Both the position numbers and the translations under genes were made by a program. A stretch of DNA of 64,000 nt from Lentinula raphanica (taxonomy: Eukaryota > Basidiomycota > Agaricomycetes > Agaricales > Omphalotaceae), in contig JANVFP010000001.1 in NCBI GenBank assembly GCA_027919835.1, forward strand, positions 1,736,001 through 1,800,000. The letters are read 5' to 3'. Under the pieces are notes generated by a model. That model ran no database searches and had not been told where the DNA came from. It saw only the letters and a list, made by a program, of their open reading frames with translations. Of the stretch, positions 24,662 to 36,587 are shown piece after piece (the first letter of the stretch is position 1; each line of letters opens with the position of its first letter).

Positions 24662-24932
24662 CAGCTGATACTGTGAAGCTTTTGTAAAAAGGTCCAATGA
24701 GTTATTGAGGAACGTTTGAAAAAACCTGCAATAACTCGGAGGGGGCTCCGGAAATGGCTCCGGGGGGTGGTCATGCCTGTCACCACCTGTTACATGGGCC
24801 TATATTTACTGTTTTGGGTAATTAATAATTATCCAGATATTAAATAAACAGTACATTTTCAAAAAAAACCCAAAAATTCATAAAAAATTTAAAAAATCCT
24901 AAAAAAGCCAGATCAGGTCAGATCAGGGTATG
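24662..24932. mobile_element. Left part of a family-1 fold-back element, split by gypsy-2
   Basis: Begins CAGCTGATACTGTGAAGC and follows the family-1 sequence for about 270 bp to ..GATCAGGGTATG, where the gypsy-2 LTR starts. A 35-bp family-1 right end lies on the far side of gypsy-2 (46281-46315), so the retroelement probably inserted into this copy. Confidence 0.8.
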
Positions 24933-25265
24933 TGTGAAGACCATGTTCGCGGGATCGTGAATTCCTAGTGCCGGAATGGAAGAAGAGTCGAGAGGGATGA
25001 GGTTGAAATGTTGAGGTTTGTATCCCTAACCTAAAGGGTCGAGTGTCCCGTCGAATGGGGACCTGTGACTCTGGTCTTGAGGGAATGTCACCCTATCCAG
25101 GGAGGCAGATATGGATGCCTAGCCGTAGAGGGTGTCCTGAGAGACCAGAGCGGCTCACGCCATGAAGTATCAAGTAAAGTCCAAAATCGTATTATTTAGC
25201 GCTCATCTCCATTACTTATCGTTGTAATTACTTAAGCATGTCTCTATCTATACCTTGTCCTCACA
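24933..25265 (-). repeat. Gypsy-2 3' LTR (333 bp)
   Basis: Minus strand starts TGTGAGGAC right after a GGGGGGG polypurine run and ends GTCTTCACA, giving short inverted LTR ends. Its last 198 bp are repeated at 46083-46280. Confidence 0.88.
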
Positions 25266-27690
25266 ATGCCCCCCCATGCGCAAGTAATCCCTTCTCATGC
25301 CATTTCCCCGAGACGTCGTTTGATCCTTTTCCATGCTCGTCCCCCCTCCTGGTCTGCCCCATCAGTTCCTCCTGCGCCTGTTCGTGACCCTCTTCGCTTC
25401 CTCCGTCTTTCGTGTCATCAGGTACAGTTCCGTCGTCAACTTTCTTACGCTTGGATTTGCCGGGACAATCAGTGAGACGATCACCCAATGCCAGCTTGCT
25501 TGTCGATGGCGTATCGTTGAGACGTTGCAATAGGGTGGTCTTCAACGTTGCCGGTGTAGCGCCGGAGAGTTTGATTCTGTCCCCGAGGCGTTTCGCCCAG
25601 GGGCCCGGCTTTGTAGAACACTCCCAATATTCCAGGACATCGACCAGTTTGATATGCTTCACCTCTTGTAGCTTCGCACCCTGTATTACCATGTGATAGC
25701 CCATGATCTCTCGATTCTGAAAGGCCTCCCAGAATGATGCCGCATGACGCCGGTTCCAAAATTTAAGGTATAGCACCGCGACCAGAGCTATCTCCTTCCC
25801 ATCTTCGTCGACGTGGTATAACGAACGGATGGCCATGGCCAGCCTTAACGTTGGCGCCTCGGCGACCAGCCAGTCCCTGAATTCTTGAACGTTGATCTGT
25901 TCGACCCCTCCGATTCGAACAAAGGGAGAGACGTTCCATGTACACGCAGGGGTCTGTCCTGGAATAACCGACGTGACCATATGCGGAATGTCGAGCTTCC
26001 CGTCCTCACAAGGTGTAGAGTCGACGTCTGACCGAGGTACCTCGGGATGACTCTCTTCCGACGTGGTGTATGATGCTGACGGCCGTAGACGTTCTGTCGA
26101 GGGTGTCGGAGCGGATTTCCCAACATCATCCGGATGGGGGTTCTCTTTCTCATATACCCAGAAGGAGGACCGAGCTCATACCTGGCAATGGAAGTCGTCG
26201 TAAAATTTCAGCCTGGGACCGGGTAGTCCATAGACCTCGACCGGGTGCACTATTTCCGGAAGGATAAACAACCGAGAGTCCATATGTAGGTAACGACGAT
26301 TCGGTTGGTCGACATAAGTGACGTCGTAAGACTCGTAAAGATCCGACTGCGATGTATATTTGAAACAACGTTCTCCCTGATCATTGTGATCCTCGACATA
26401 GTGTCTGATTCTCGCATTGATATTCGCAGGTTGGACTGGAGGGGGAATGATATAGGGCTCGTAGCCAGGGGGTGGTGTAGCGATACTAGGGCGCTGGGGA
26501 AGTAGGGGATCATCCTCGACTTCCATAGGAATTTCAGTGACCTCCCCCCAGTCTTCACCGGGGAAGTTGCTCCTAGTCGCTCTAGATGACGATCTCCACC
26601 GCTCCAGTTTATCCATAGAGAGGTGCGTCGTCGGCTCGTACCCTCCATCCCAGGTATCGCCCTCATCTAGGTTCGTCCTACGATATAGCCTGGACCACTC
26701 GTCCAAGATTATTGAGTCTCGAAGTTCGCAAGAATCCAACGCGTTGTTAACCCATACGGAACCTTCTCGAGGGTTAGGCTTGTCTGGGATACCCTTGATC
26801 TCATGGCATACGAACACCGGTACCCCGAGCCTCACGAACCAAGCCGCCGTGCTTTCTAAAGTCCCATTGATCCATAGTCCTACGAGTGAGTTGTTTGAGT
26901 CCCACGGACTCAGGTCATCGGTCATTTTATGAAAGTCAGAGAAGGGAGCCGAAATCAAAGCATCCGCCATCCGAACCCAAGCAGCCAGTAATCGCAGTTC
27001 GTTCTGGACTCCAGACAGCAATTGAACCATGTCTTCGAAGTCCATTCTGCCTGGGAAACGGGAGTTACGCTCAATAGCGGAAGATCCGGGACATGAGTTG
27101 ATGAAACCTGTAAACGTGGAACAATTGCGAGCGTCTCTCCTGTTCCTAGCTCTCCTTCTCAAGTTCTCTGCGCGCTCAATCAAGCTGTCCCAGTATTCGT
27201 CCTGGACGTAGCCCTTATTATCACCGGGAAATGAGGAACACTCCCATACGGCATAGAGTGGAACACATTCCACTTCTTCGGCGTTCGTACTGCCCTTATC
27301 CGCACGACGTAAGAACGGAAGATATGGTTGGTTCGGATCGAAGTATTGAGGGTTTCTTGTAGGATCGAAACGACCTTGATGCCCATCCACAAAGGGTAGA
27401 GGCGGAACGATGTGACCAAGCTCGGGGTTAAGGCCTGGGTAGAACGGTTTCCTCGCAGAGTTTGGTGACCATAATTCTAATGCTCGTTCCGGCGACAATA
27501 ATTCATCTTCATCTTCTGTGAGTGAGACTATCCGCGACGATTGACAGCGTCCTTCTGGGAAGACAAAGGGGAGACGGTCGTCGATCACAGGAAGCTGTTC
27601 ATATCCACCGAAGACCTTGAGAGATTTCCGTTTATATCTCCGGGTATCGTGTCCTTCCGAGCGAAACTTCACACTCCATTCTCCTGACAT
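25261..27690 (-). pseudogene. Gypsy-2 third ORF (after pol), one in-frame TGA
   Basis: About 810 codons from 27690 to the LTR edge, in the position where env or accessory genes sit. A single TGA at 26173-26175 splits it (FHCQV, then ARSSFWVYEKEN) while the frame stays the same. A CGA-to-TGA change at a CpG would explain it. No signal peptide or membrane segment is evident, so it does not look like an envelope protein. The first part is Pro/Arg-rich with acidic patches and a helical segment (FEDMVQLLSGVQNELRLLAAW). The second part has WLVAEAPTLRLAMAIRSLYHV and LYLKFWNRRHAASFWEAFQN, reminiscent of RNA-recognition-like folds but not assignable. It ends in a charged tail (SKRKKVDDG). The family is not recognised; I infer an element-encoded accessory or DNA/RNA-binding protein. 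Confidence 0.75.
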
Positions 27691-28023
27691 TTCTCAATTA
27701 CTATGTGATTGACTACACTTCAGACAGCGTGCTTCGAAGCACCACTATCTTTGCGTATGGAGAAGCGCTATGACGCCTGATCCTTGATAAGTTCGTCTAG
27801 ATGCTCGTGCTTCGAAGCACCAAGAATCTGACTATCGTGAGACTTCGGCGTGCTTCTACAGCACCACCGGAATCCAGCAACGAGTAAGGGATATTGTAAG
27901 GGCGGACTTAGTGTGCCTATACGAAGCGGGAGCGCAGGTCGAATACTGTATTGTCGAAAGAGAGGGTGAAAGAGAGAAAGAGAGAGAAATTGAGGCTTGC
28001 AGTCAGAGATCACATGTTAAAAT
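27691..28023. other. Gypsy-2 spacer between pol and third ORF
   Basis: Contains three hairpin repeats GTGCTTC..GAAGCAC / GTGCTTCTACAGCAC (about 27729, 27806, 27849) and a GAGAGAAAGAGAGA purine run. No gene. Confidence 0.6.
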
Positions 28024-31000
28024 TCACACGGTCAACCCCTTCAAATGCAGATATTCGCGTCGAAGTTCTGGAGCGTTTCTGAGATCCGCTTCTGAAATCC
28101 ATGAATCGTCTTCAGCATCATAACCCTTCCATCGTACCAGATACATGCAGCTGATACTGTAAAGCTTTTGTAAAAAGACCTGATGAGTTATCCAGGAGCT
28201 TTTGAAAATAGTTGTGACGACACAGAGGGGGCTCCGGAAATGGCTCCGGGGGGTGGGCATGCCTGTCACCACCTGTCACATCTGACCTATATTTACTGTT
28301 TTGGGTAATTAATAATTATCCAGATATTAAATAAGCGGTACATTTGTAAAAAATCCTGATAAACTATAAAAATTCAAAAAAACCCAAAAAAACCTAATTA
28401 GGTCAAATCGGGGTATGTAAACAAAATAGCCTTATATGGTAAAAAAATGCTGTAGGATCTATCTAGGTGCTAAAAATAGCCAAAAAAATCACTAAAAATG
28501 CTAAAAATATGTAGGAATAGTATATAGCCTATTGCAGATCCAGGCATCCAAAAATTACCAAAAAAGGAAATTTTTGATGATGATGTCATCTTGTAGCAAA
28601 AAATCTGAAAAAAATCCTAAAAATAGTCAAAAAATTCAGGGGTGCCTTGTTGGCCCTGAAAATGCAAAATAAAAAAAAATACTCGACAAGTGTAAAAATT
28701 TTCATCATTCCAAATCATTCCAAATCCACTATACAGTCAGTATATATGATGTATATGCTATATTTAGCATCCTAGTACCTTTATTGGGCTAAAAATAGAA
28801 CTTGATCTCATCTGATAGCAAAAAATCTGAAAAAATCATAAAAAATACTCAAAAAATTCAGGGGTGCCTCATTGGCCCTGAAAATGCAAAATAAAAAAAT
28901 TTACACAACACAATTGAAAAACAACATCACTCCAAATCATACCAAATCCACTACACAGTCAGTATATGTCATGTATATGCCATTTATAGCACCCCTAGTA
29001 CCCTCAATCACTTATATCACTCAAGAATCCTACCAAACTGAATGATTTGGGGTATTAAATATATTGTACATGATATTTTTAACACACCTAGTACCCTTGA
29101 TGACTCAGAACAATTTATATTACTCAATATGTTCAGTACACTTAACACTCATCAAACCTCACACATGAAAACTCATAACAGTACTTATATGTATTATACT
29201 TAACACAGTTGACAATGAAAATACTTAAAACAGTGTTGTCAGTCACTATACTTAACACACTTAACAGTCAAAAAGTCGGAACAATGTTACTTTATATACA
29301 TAACACACTCATTGTTATACTATAACACACTTATAACAACGAGTTTTGGGCGCTTATGGGCGCTTATTTGGTGTTTTTGAGTCGAAATTCATTAATAGCA
29401 CACTCAATAATGTTTGTCTGGGCTCTATACTGTGTCAGGATGTTGTCTATATCATATTCTTCTAGATACAATTCAGAGAACTCGAAAATTCAACCTGTTG
29501 GGTTAGCTATATTGTGATCTTTTGAAATATAACAGTGTTTTATGTAAATGTCAATGCATATGTCCATGTAATGCAAGTATACTGATGGTGGTTCATGAGG
29601 GAATCACTCCTACAGTCTACTAGAAGTGTCTGGACATGGTTCAGATACTCACTATGACTATTGGACTCTGTGATATATATGTACATGTTTCATGTACACT
29701 ATAGATGTCTACACCTACATGTAACAATAGATGTCATATTCAATGACCCCCATTACAGATCTCTTGGCTGTATCACATAGAGTTAGCATGGAATAGGTTG
29801 TAGGATGACTCTTTCCATGACCCAGTAGCAGTTTGACTTCATAACATGGGTGTATGCATTGACATTTACATAAAACACTGTTATATCACAAAAGATCACA
29901 ATATAGCCAGCCCCACAGGCTGTAATCTTGAGTTCTCCAAATTGTATCAAGTGTAGTATGATATAAACAACATCCTTACACAGTATAAACCCCACACAAA
30001 AATTATTGAGTGTGCTATTAAAGAATTTCGACTCAAAAATACCAAATAAGCGCCCATAAGCGCCCAAAACTCGTTGTTATAAGTGTGTTGTAGTATAACA
30101 ATGAGTGTGTTATGTATATCAAGTAACATTATTCCGACTTTTTGACTGTTAAGTGTGTTAAGTATAGTGACTGACAACACTGTTTTAAGTATTTTCATTG
30201 CCAACTGTGTTAAGTATGATACATATAAGTACTGTTCTGAGTTTTAGTGTGTTAAATGTGTTGAGTACTAAGTATACTGAACATATTGAGTGATATAAAT
30301 TGTTCTGAGTTTTTAAGGGTACTAGGTGTGCTAAAAATACCATGTACATTACATTTACTCAATGTTGTCAGTTTGGTAGGATTCTTGAGTGATATAAGTG
30401 ATTGAGGGTACTAGGGATGCTATAAATAGTATATACATGATATATACTAACTATATAGTAAATTTGATAAGATTTGGAATAATGTTGTTTTTCAATTGTG
30501 TCGTGTAAATTTTTTTATTTTGCATTTTCCGGGCCAATGAGGCACCCCTGAATTTTTTGAGTATTTTTTATGATTTTTTCAGATTTTTTGCTACCAGATG
30601 AGATCAAGTTCTATTTTTAGCCCAATGAGGGTACTAGGATGCTAAATGTAGCATATACATTATATATACTGACTATATAGTGGATTTGGTATGATTTGGA
30701 GTGACAAAAATTTTTACACTTGTCGCGTATTTTTTTTTATTTTGCATTTTCAGGGCCAACAAGGCACCCCTGAATTTTTTGACTATTTTTAGGATTTTTT
30801 TCAGATTTTTTGCTACAAGATGACATCATCATCAAAAATTTCCTTTTTTGGTAATTTTTGGATGCCTGGATCTGCAATAGGCTATATACCATTCCTACAT
30901 ATTTTTAGCATTTTTAGTGATTTTTTTGGCTATTTTGAGCACCTAGATAGATCCTACAGCATTTTTTACCATATAAGGCTATTTTGTTTACATACCCCGA

Positions 31001-32265
31001 TTTGACCTAATTAGGTTTTTTTGGGTTTTTTTGAATTTTTATAGTTTATCAGGATTTTTTACAAATGTACCGCTTATTTAATATCTGGATAATTATTAAT
31101 TACCCAAAACAGTAAATATAGGTCAGATGTGACAGGTGGTGACAGGCATGCCCACCCCCCGGAGCCATTTCCGGAGCCCCCTCTGTGTCGTCACAACTAT
31201 TTTCAAAAGCTCCTGGATAACTCATCAGGTCTTTTTACAAAAGCTTCACAGTATCCTGTGATACATGTGCTGATTCCCTCGTTTTCGCGACGTCAATTTG
31301 TGTCCGAGGATAGCTTCTACTTCGTACTCTTCCGATGCCTTTGATATATCTCTGGTCGGAGGGAGTACGACTCTTTCACCAAATTATGAGGGTGAAAACT
31401 TGTACTTCTTCAGATGGGCCAGGTTCACTACTGGGTGCATCGGGTAGTTGTCAGGGAGCCTGAGTCGGTAAACCATAGGGTTAATTTTCTCCATCACTTC
31501 GAAGGGTCCGATCGAGCGCTGAACCAACTTTCTTCCTGTTCCTTCAGATTCGACGAGCTTGAGGGTATGTAGATTAAGCAAGACCCAATCACCCTCCTCT
31601 ATCTTTTCTACCGTTCTTCTTCCCTTGTTGTAGGCGCGAGCCTGACTTTCCTGAGCTAGAACAAGTGAATCTCGTGCAAACTGGCGATGTAACTCGAGGG
31701 TCTTCACGAATTCTTCGGCCTTCTGGCTGGGTAAGAAGGGTCGATTACCTTCGTCCGACGACGGCACAAACTTCCCTGCGAGCGAGCTTGGCGTATAACC
31801 GTACAGCAGTAAATCGGGACGCTTGCCTGTCGACGAGTGGACCGAACTGTTATAAGCGAAGGCTAGGGTTGATAACCATTGTGCCCAACTTCCCCTGTCT
31901 TGGTTCACATACGCTCTCAACATTTGTTCCAGAAAAGCGTTTAGCACTTCCGTCTGTCCGTCCGTCTGGGGATGATGAGACGAAGAGAGGGCCAGTACTG
32001 CTCCGTATCGCTTAACCACCGACCTCCAGAAAGCTGTCAACCACCGTTTATCCCTATCTGATATGATGCGATCAGGTAATCCATACACATGAGCTACTCT
32101 TTCGACAAACAACTTCGCGAAGCCCTCCTGGTCCAGATGATCGTAAGTAGGGATGAACAGTGCAAACTTCGTCAATTTATCCACAATAACAAGGATAGCG
32201 GTATATCTTTCTTCACCCGACTCAGGAAGACCGGTGATCAGGTCCAAGGAAACGGTTTCGAATGG
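28024..32265 (-). pseudogene. Gypsy-2 integrase and chromodomain, with two in-frame stops and a nested element
   Basis: The integrase core (32262-31384) has D in VSLDLITGLP, D in ISDRDKRWL and E in QTDGQTEVLNAFLEQ, then a GPF/Y module (QRSIGPFEVMEKINPMVYRL). It is separated from the upstream RT by TGA at 32263-32265 (HIPN*PFETVS), where related elements have arginine. A second stop, TAA at 31384-31386, precedes the chromodomain. The chromodomain is split: EEYEVEAILGHKLTSRKRGN ends at the fold-back insertion at 31260, and LVRWKGYDAEDDSWISEADL resumes at 28140. Excision with one target repeat gives a perfect chromodomain. Splicing at GTGAAG (31249) and TTTACAG (28157) also keeps frame, adding nine codons. 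The chromodomain is expected to steer integration to marked chromatin. Confidence 0.9.
28148..31260 (-). mobile_element. Fold-back element family 1, complete (3113 bp), in the chromodomain
   Basis: Ends CAGCTGATACTGTAAAGC and GCTTCACAGTATCCTGTG, flanked by the 7-bp repeat ATACATG (28141-28147 and 31261-31267). Arms of about 1.4 kb pair with each other; the core contains ATGTCATATTCAATGACCCC. Strand is given as the sense in which the ends look like splice sites: donor CT|GTGAAG at 31249 and acceptor TTTACAG|TATCAG at 28157. That sense matches the host gene. It has no coding capacity. Confidence 0.92.
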
Positions 32266-34735
32266 TCAATTGGGTATGTGGGCCGGTCTAAGCCCTCCCA
32301 TCGGTTTTGTACGATCGACCTTAGTCTTTTGGCAAACATCGCAAGAGTTGACAAACGTCTCGGCGTCCTTGCGCATCGAAGTCCAGAAGAACAGCTCCTG
32401 TAATCTCGCGATGAATTTCCTCGGTCCTGCGTGTGCGCTCTCAAAGGGGGAATCATGCACCAGCTTCAGTATGTAGGGAACCTTGGCTTTTGGGACGCAT
32501 AGACGGGTGTTCCAGTTTGCATCGATGAAGTACAACAACCCATTGCTTCCCTTCCTGAACCTCGATGGAGTTAACAGTGAATCGGCAGATGGGGTTTCCT
32601 CTACGAGGTAGCGATTGAAATAACCGTCCGTCAGATAGCACTGCACGAAGTCTCGCGTCACCTCCGGGGAGATCCCTATCGACAGCTTAGACTTGTTTTC
32701 CCATTTGATCTCTGAGACTTCATAACTGAATTCCTTGGGGTTCGACCCGACTGGATAGGTCCAGGGATCATCATCCGGGAAAGGAAGTGCTTCTACAGCA
32801 CCTTCCTTTTTACCATTATCGTTAGAGGTGCAGGGAGCGAGAGGAGAGGCGTCCGGAATTTCTGTTCTAGGGCTACGAAGAGCTTCAGAAGTACCCTTGA
32901 CTTGGGCTGATGTGGTGGGTACCCTTATCTCGGGGTTGCGAAGTGCTTCGGGAGCACCTTCGCTTCGAACCATCCTTGATCGAGAACGGGTCTGGACAGT
33001 GTTTGCCTCCCGATGTAGTTCCACCAGGTCACTCCATCCTACCATGAAGACTGCTCTCTTGGCTGGAGAATAAGTTCCCTTATCCTCATAAAGTTGAGCC
33101 AATCTTTGAGTGTCTGAATCGGGAATGATGCCTTCTTTCGAGTCGGAGCATGGAGAGATATGGTGAGGTACACGAGGGAGTCTCGATAGCGGGTCGACGT
33201 TGGAATGGATTCTACCTGCACGATGGACAATCTTCAAGTCGGGGTAGGCGGTGAAGACAGCCCCCCAGGCTGCGAGTCTTCTGTTTGCATTCTCGTAGAC
33301 ACGAGCCCACTGTAAAGCGGCATGGTCTGTAACCAGAATGATCTTCTCTCCTTCGATGAAAGGTTGGAATTTGATAAGAGCTTCCTTAGCGGCCAGGGCT
33401 TCCCTCTCCGTCGCGCTATATCTCCGCTCTGCCGGCTTAAAGGTCCTGCTCCAATATCCGATAACACGTTCGATTTGTACTGTAGTTGACTCTAGATCCT
33501 TTCCCCAGCTTGTAGCAGTGACGTCCTGAATTTCGTCGGTTAGCTTTGTTACCAGTGACGGGGGTCCTCTCTTCCCTTCTTCCCAAGCGCTCCTGATTTT
33601 GTCATAAGCGGGGGTTCCTCGTAAGTCTCCAACCTTGATCTCCTGGACCTGTTGAAGACATGAGCCTAAAGCGACGTCTGAAGCGTCCGTGTATAGACGG
33701 TAAGGAGATCCTTGGACGGGATGTCCTAGAACCGGGGCGGAGGCCAGTGCTCCCTTTGCTTGTCTAAACGCAATCTCGTGCTCGGCTTCCCATTTCCACT
33801 TGACACCCTGCTTCAGCAAAGTGAATAGAGGAGACGCTATATCGGAATAAAAGGGTATATAAGAGCTGAAGTATACCACCATGCCGAGAAACTTCTGAAG
33901 GTCGTGTGTGTTCTTCGGTCTGTCGAGGTCGAGAATCGCAGCGACCTTCTCCGCATGTGTTGAAAGACCGAGTCGTGATACCTTCTGTCCCAGGAGTAAT
34001 ATCGACGAGAATCCAACAAAACATTTCGATGGCGAAAGGGTTATACCCGAGGAGGCAATGGCAGAAAGTACTTTGTCGAGGTGTATGATATGATCTTCCC
34101 ATGACTTGGAGAAGATCACGATATTGTCTATATAGACGAGAGTGAAGATCCAAAGAAAGGGAGCGAGCAAACTCTGCATTATCCGTTGGAATACTGATGG
34201 TCCATTCCTCAACCCAAATGGCATGCATTTGAACTGGTATAACCCTAAGTGGCATCTAAACGCAGTCCTCTCCTTGGCGTCTTCATCCATCTGGATTTGG
34301 GTGAAGCCCGACAGGGCGTCGAAAGAGGACAACACCTGGGATCCCGATAGTGCTTGTATGATTTCGGATTGACGTGGAATAGGAAACTCATCGGGGATCG
34401 TCATGGCGTTGAGTTTCCTGTAATCAACGGCAAATCGAGGCTTCCCCTTCTGGAACACGACTACCACTGGAAAGCCCCAAGGGCTTACTGACGGTTCAAT
34501 CACCTCGGCTTCTAACCATGCTTTCACTTGCTTCTCTATGACTTCACGCTTCAAAGGAGACGCAGCATACATTGGTAGCGATACGGGCTTGGACTCTGGC
34601 TTCAGGGTGATCGGGACTTTAGCAGGATAATTTCCTAGCCAACCGTTCAATCCGAAAGCTAGTCGATTCCGGTGTAGCACCTCCTCCACCTTCGATCTGA
34701 ACTCCTGCGGAATATCGGGGCCAAGGTTCACCAGC
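32266..34735 (-). CDS. Gypsy-2 reverse transcriptase-RNase H
   Basis: The RT domain begins around LGPDIPQEFRSKVEEVLHRN. It shows PKFAVDYRKLN-type block FAVDYRKLNAMTIPDEFPIP, then QMDEDAKERTAFRCHLGLYQ. The active-site box reads YIDNIVIFSKS rather than the expected YIDD. The second catalytic aspartate is Asn (34123-34125), which should abolish polymerisation in this copy. RNase H follows with D in YRLYTDASDVALGS, E in SATEREALAAKEAL and D in ILVTDHAALQW. The zinc-binding start of integrase comes next (HDSPFESAHAG, CDVCQKTK). The frame is continuous with the protease across the MITE site (LV/NLGPD). The GAT-to-AAT change lies at a CpG on the other strand. Confidence 0.95.
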
Positions 34736-35059
34736 TAAGGGTCTTCAGCAGGTCAGGTAACCTGTGAGTACTCGCAGGTAAGATCCGTGGGAATACCTGC
34801 AGGTTTTGTGACCCGCAGGTCCAGGTACCTGTGTGCACAGGTCATGACAGGTCACAGGTCAGACTTAGAAAATTATTTTATAGGGACAGGTCCAGGTAAC
34901 TTGCAGGTATTGTCAAATTACTTGCAGGTATACCTGGATCTGCAGGTCAAGTACCTGTGAGCACAGGTCAGCAACAGGTCACAGGTCAGGATGTTGGAGA
35001 CAAAATGCCTGCAGGTCAGGTCACAGGTATGACTCGTCCGGGACTCGTGAAGACCCTTA
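34736..35059. mobile_element. MITE, hAT-like (324 bp), between protease and RT
   Basis: 12-bp inverted ends TAAGGGTCTTCA / TGAAGACCCTTA with the 8-bp target repeat TCACCAGC on each side (34728-34735, 35060-35067). An 8-bp duplication is typical of the hAT superfamily. The inside is filled with ACCTGCAGGT-like, AGGTACCT and ACCTGTGNNCACAGGT words. Removing it and one repeat restores the pol frame exactly. Confidence 0.92.
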
Positions 35060-36587
35060 TCACCAGCGAAGATATATCGATGTCAGCGTCAGGTGTACTA
35101 GTTGGGTCTTCTGCCAGTGCCGCCGTTTTGGGTCCTCCTATCGTCTCGTCCAACTCTTCGTCCGAGGAGTCTGGGGGTAGACGATCCTTCCTCGTAGGGG
35201 GCCCATCTACTAGGTCCTGTGCCCTCAAGGTTCCCTTGATCTGTACGCTAATCAGATTGATGGTGGAGGTATATTTCTTCAACTCTTCTCCTTCTGGATT
35301 GTCTAGGGTTTCCAAGTCAACTAGCCGACCCAACACATCCCCTTCTCTAATGCTCCAGGGTCGAGGAGAGGGGTTTGCCAAGGGTATCATCAGATGAGAG
35401 GAGTTCACCCAAGTGTTAGGGGATGCCATTATCGAGGTGTCCTTGGTTCCGACTACTAGTCTTTCGACCAACCAATCGTCCCTTCCTTCGAACGGACCCG
35501 TGACGGGTATCGAGTGAACGGCTCCGGGCCCAACAATGATATCCTTAGCTGCCCGGACAAGTCGGAGGTCGTCAGGGTTCTTCCTTCTCCGTTTCCTCTC
35601 TCTTCTAGCTGCATGTCTCCTTACGAACGACTGGATTGGGAAAGCTTGTCTCCACTCGAACCCTGGCGAATCAACCTTCGCCGAAGAAGCACGTATCGTC
35701 CTCGTGGAATTCCTCGGAGACACCGAGCAATTCCCAAAAGTGTCTCGACTCACTTGGAGCTCATATGATGTCTGGAAATCCTCCCCCAACAGTAGAGGAA
35801 CTTTCATGTTCCTAACCACGTACGCCTCCGTATCGAAACATAACCAGGGTCCTTCCTTGGATTGAGCATACAAAGGGAACCTTACGTATCCCAAGACTTT
35901 GGCTTCTCCCATGAGGTGATATAGATTCATTCTCAAACCTGATTTCAGTTTGCTCAGGTCATTCCTCGATAGATAGTAGTCTTCCGACATCAGGGTGATA
36001 TCCGCTCCAGAGTCTAACCTGGCTTCGATCTCTTCGCTGGACGGGGAGTTGACGGATGCCTTCATACGCAAGGCTCTAGTTCCCAGAGATCCCATTCCCT
36101 CTGGTAAAGCACGAGTCTTTCCCACTGTTTCAACTACTCTCCCGTTTTGATCTACGGATTCCGAGGGAGGGGAGTGCGACCTAGACCTCACCGAATTTTT
36201 CCGAGCTATCCGACGAGGAATGAGTCGTGGATTCATCGACGGTTGATCTACCTGTTTCCCTTTCGGTTCATGCTTAAAGAATCTCCTTACATTACGGTTA
36301 TCTTCTTGGCTTCTCGAAGTACTGGTTCGTTGTGCGGAGATGGTCTTTCGTTTCGTGGGGTCGATGGGGTCATTTTCCCTTAATAGAGCCGAGAAGACTT
36401 CCAAATTGATACCTGCCTCTTGAGCACCACTCCTCTCCGGAGAGTATGAGTGTGCTTCTACAGCACCACCGAGATCCGTGATTCCCGAGTGTGCTTTATC
36501 AGCACCACTGGGTTGTCCGGGACTCAGGCGTGCTTTGGAGTCTAAGGTATCATTATGCGGATCTAGACTAGTCTCCATCACAGGATA
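35060..36587 (-). CDS. Gypsy-2 protease region
   Basis: Continues the gag frame after the fold-back insertion (ETSLDPHNDTLDSKARL). A long Arg/Ser-rich linker precedes a retropepsin-type aspartic protease with the active-site triad in EARLDSGADITLMSEDY, and LLGEDFQTSYELQV later. It then runs into RT via DIDISSLV. Two hairpin repeats are translated here as GADKAHSG and GAVEAHSY. In the present sequence the frame opens inside the end of the fold-back element (MFFTKALLYPVMETS), which could supply a new start, but I see no support for its use. Confidence 0.9.

Noticed and set aside
25261..27690. Gypsy-2 ORF3 as an envelope gene
   Set aside because: Right position, but no signal peptide, membrane segment or fusion-like hydrophobic stretch is visible.
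28148..31260. Small open frames inside fold-back arms as genes
   Set aside because: They occur mirrored in both arms, are AT-rich, and are not conserved in frame between copies.
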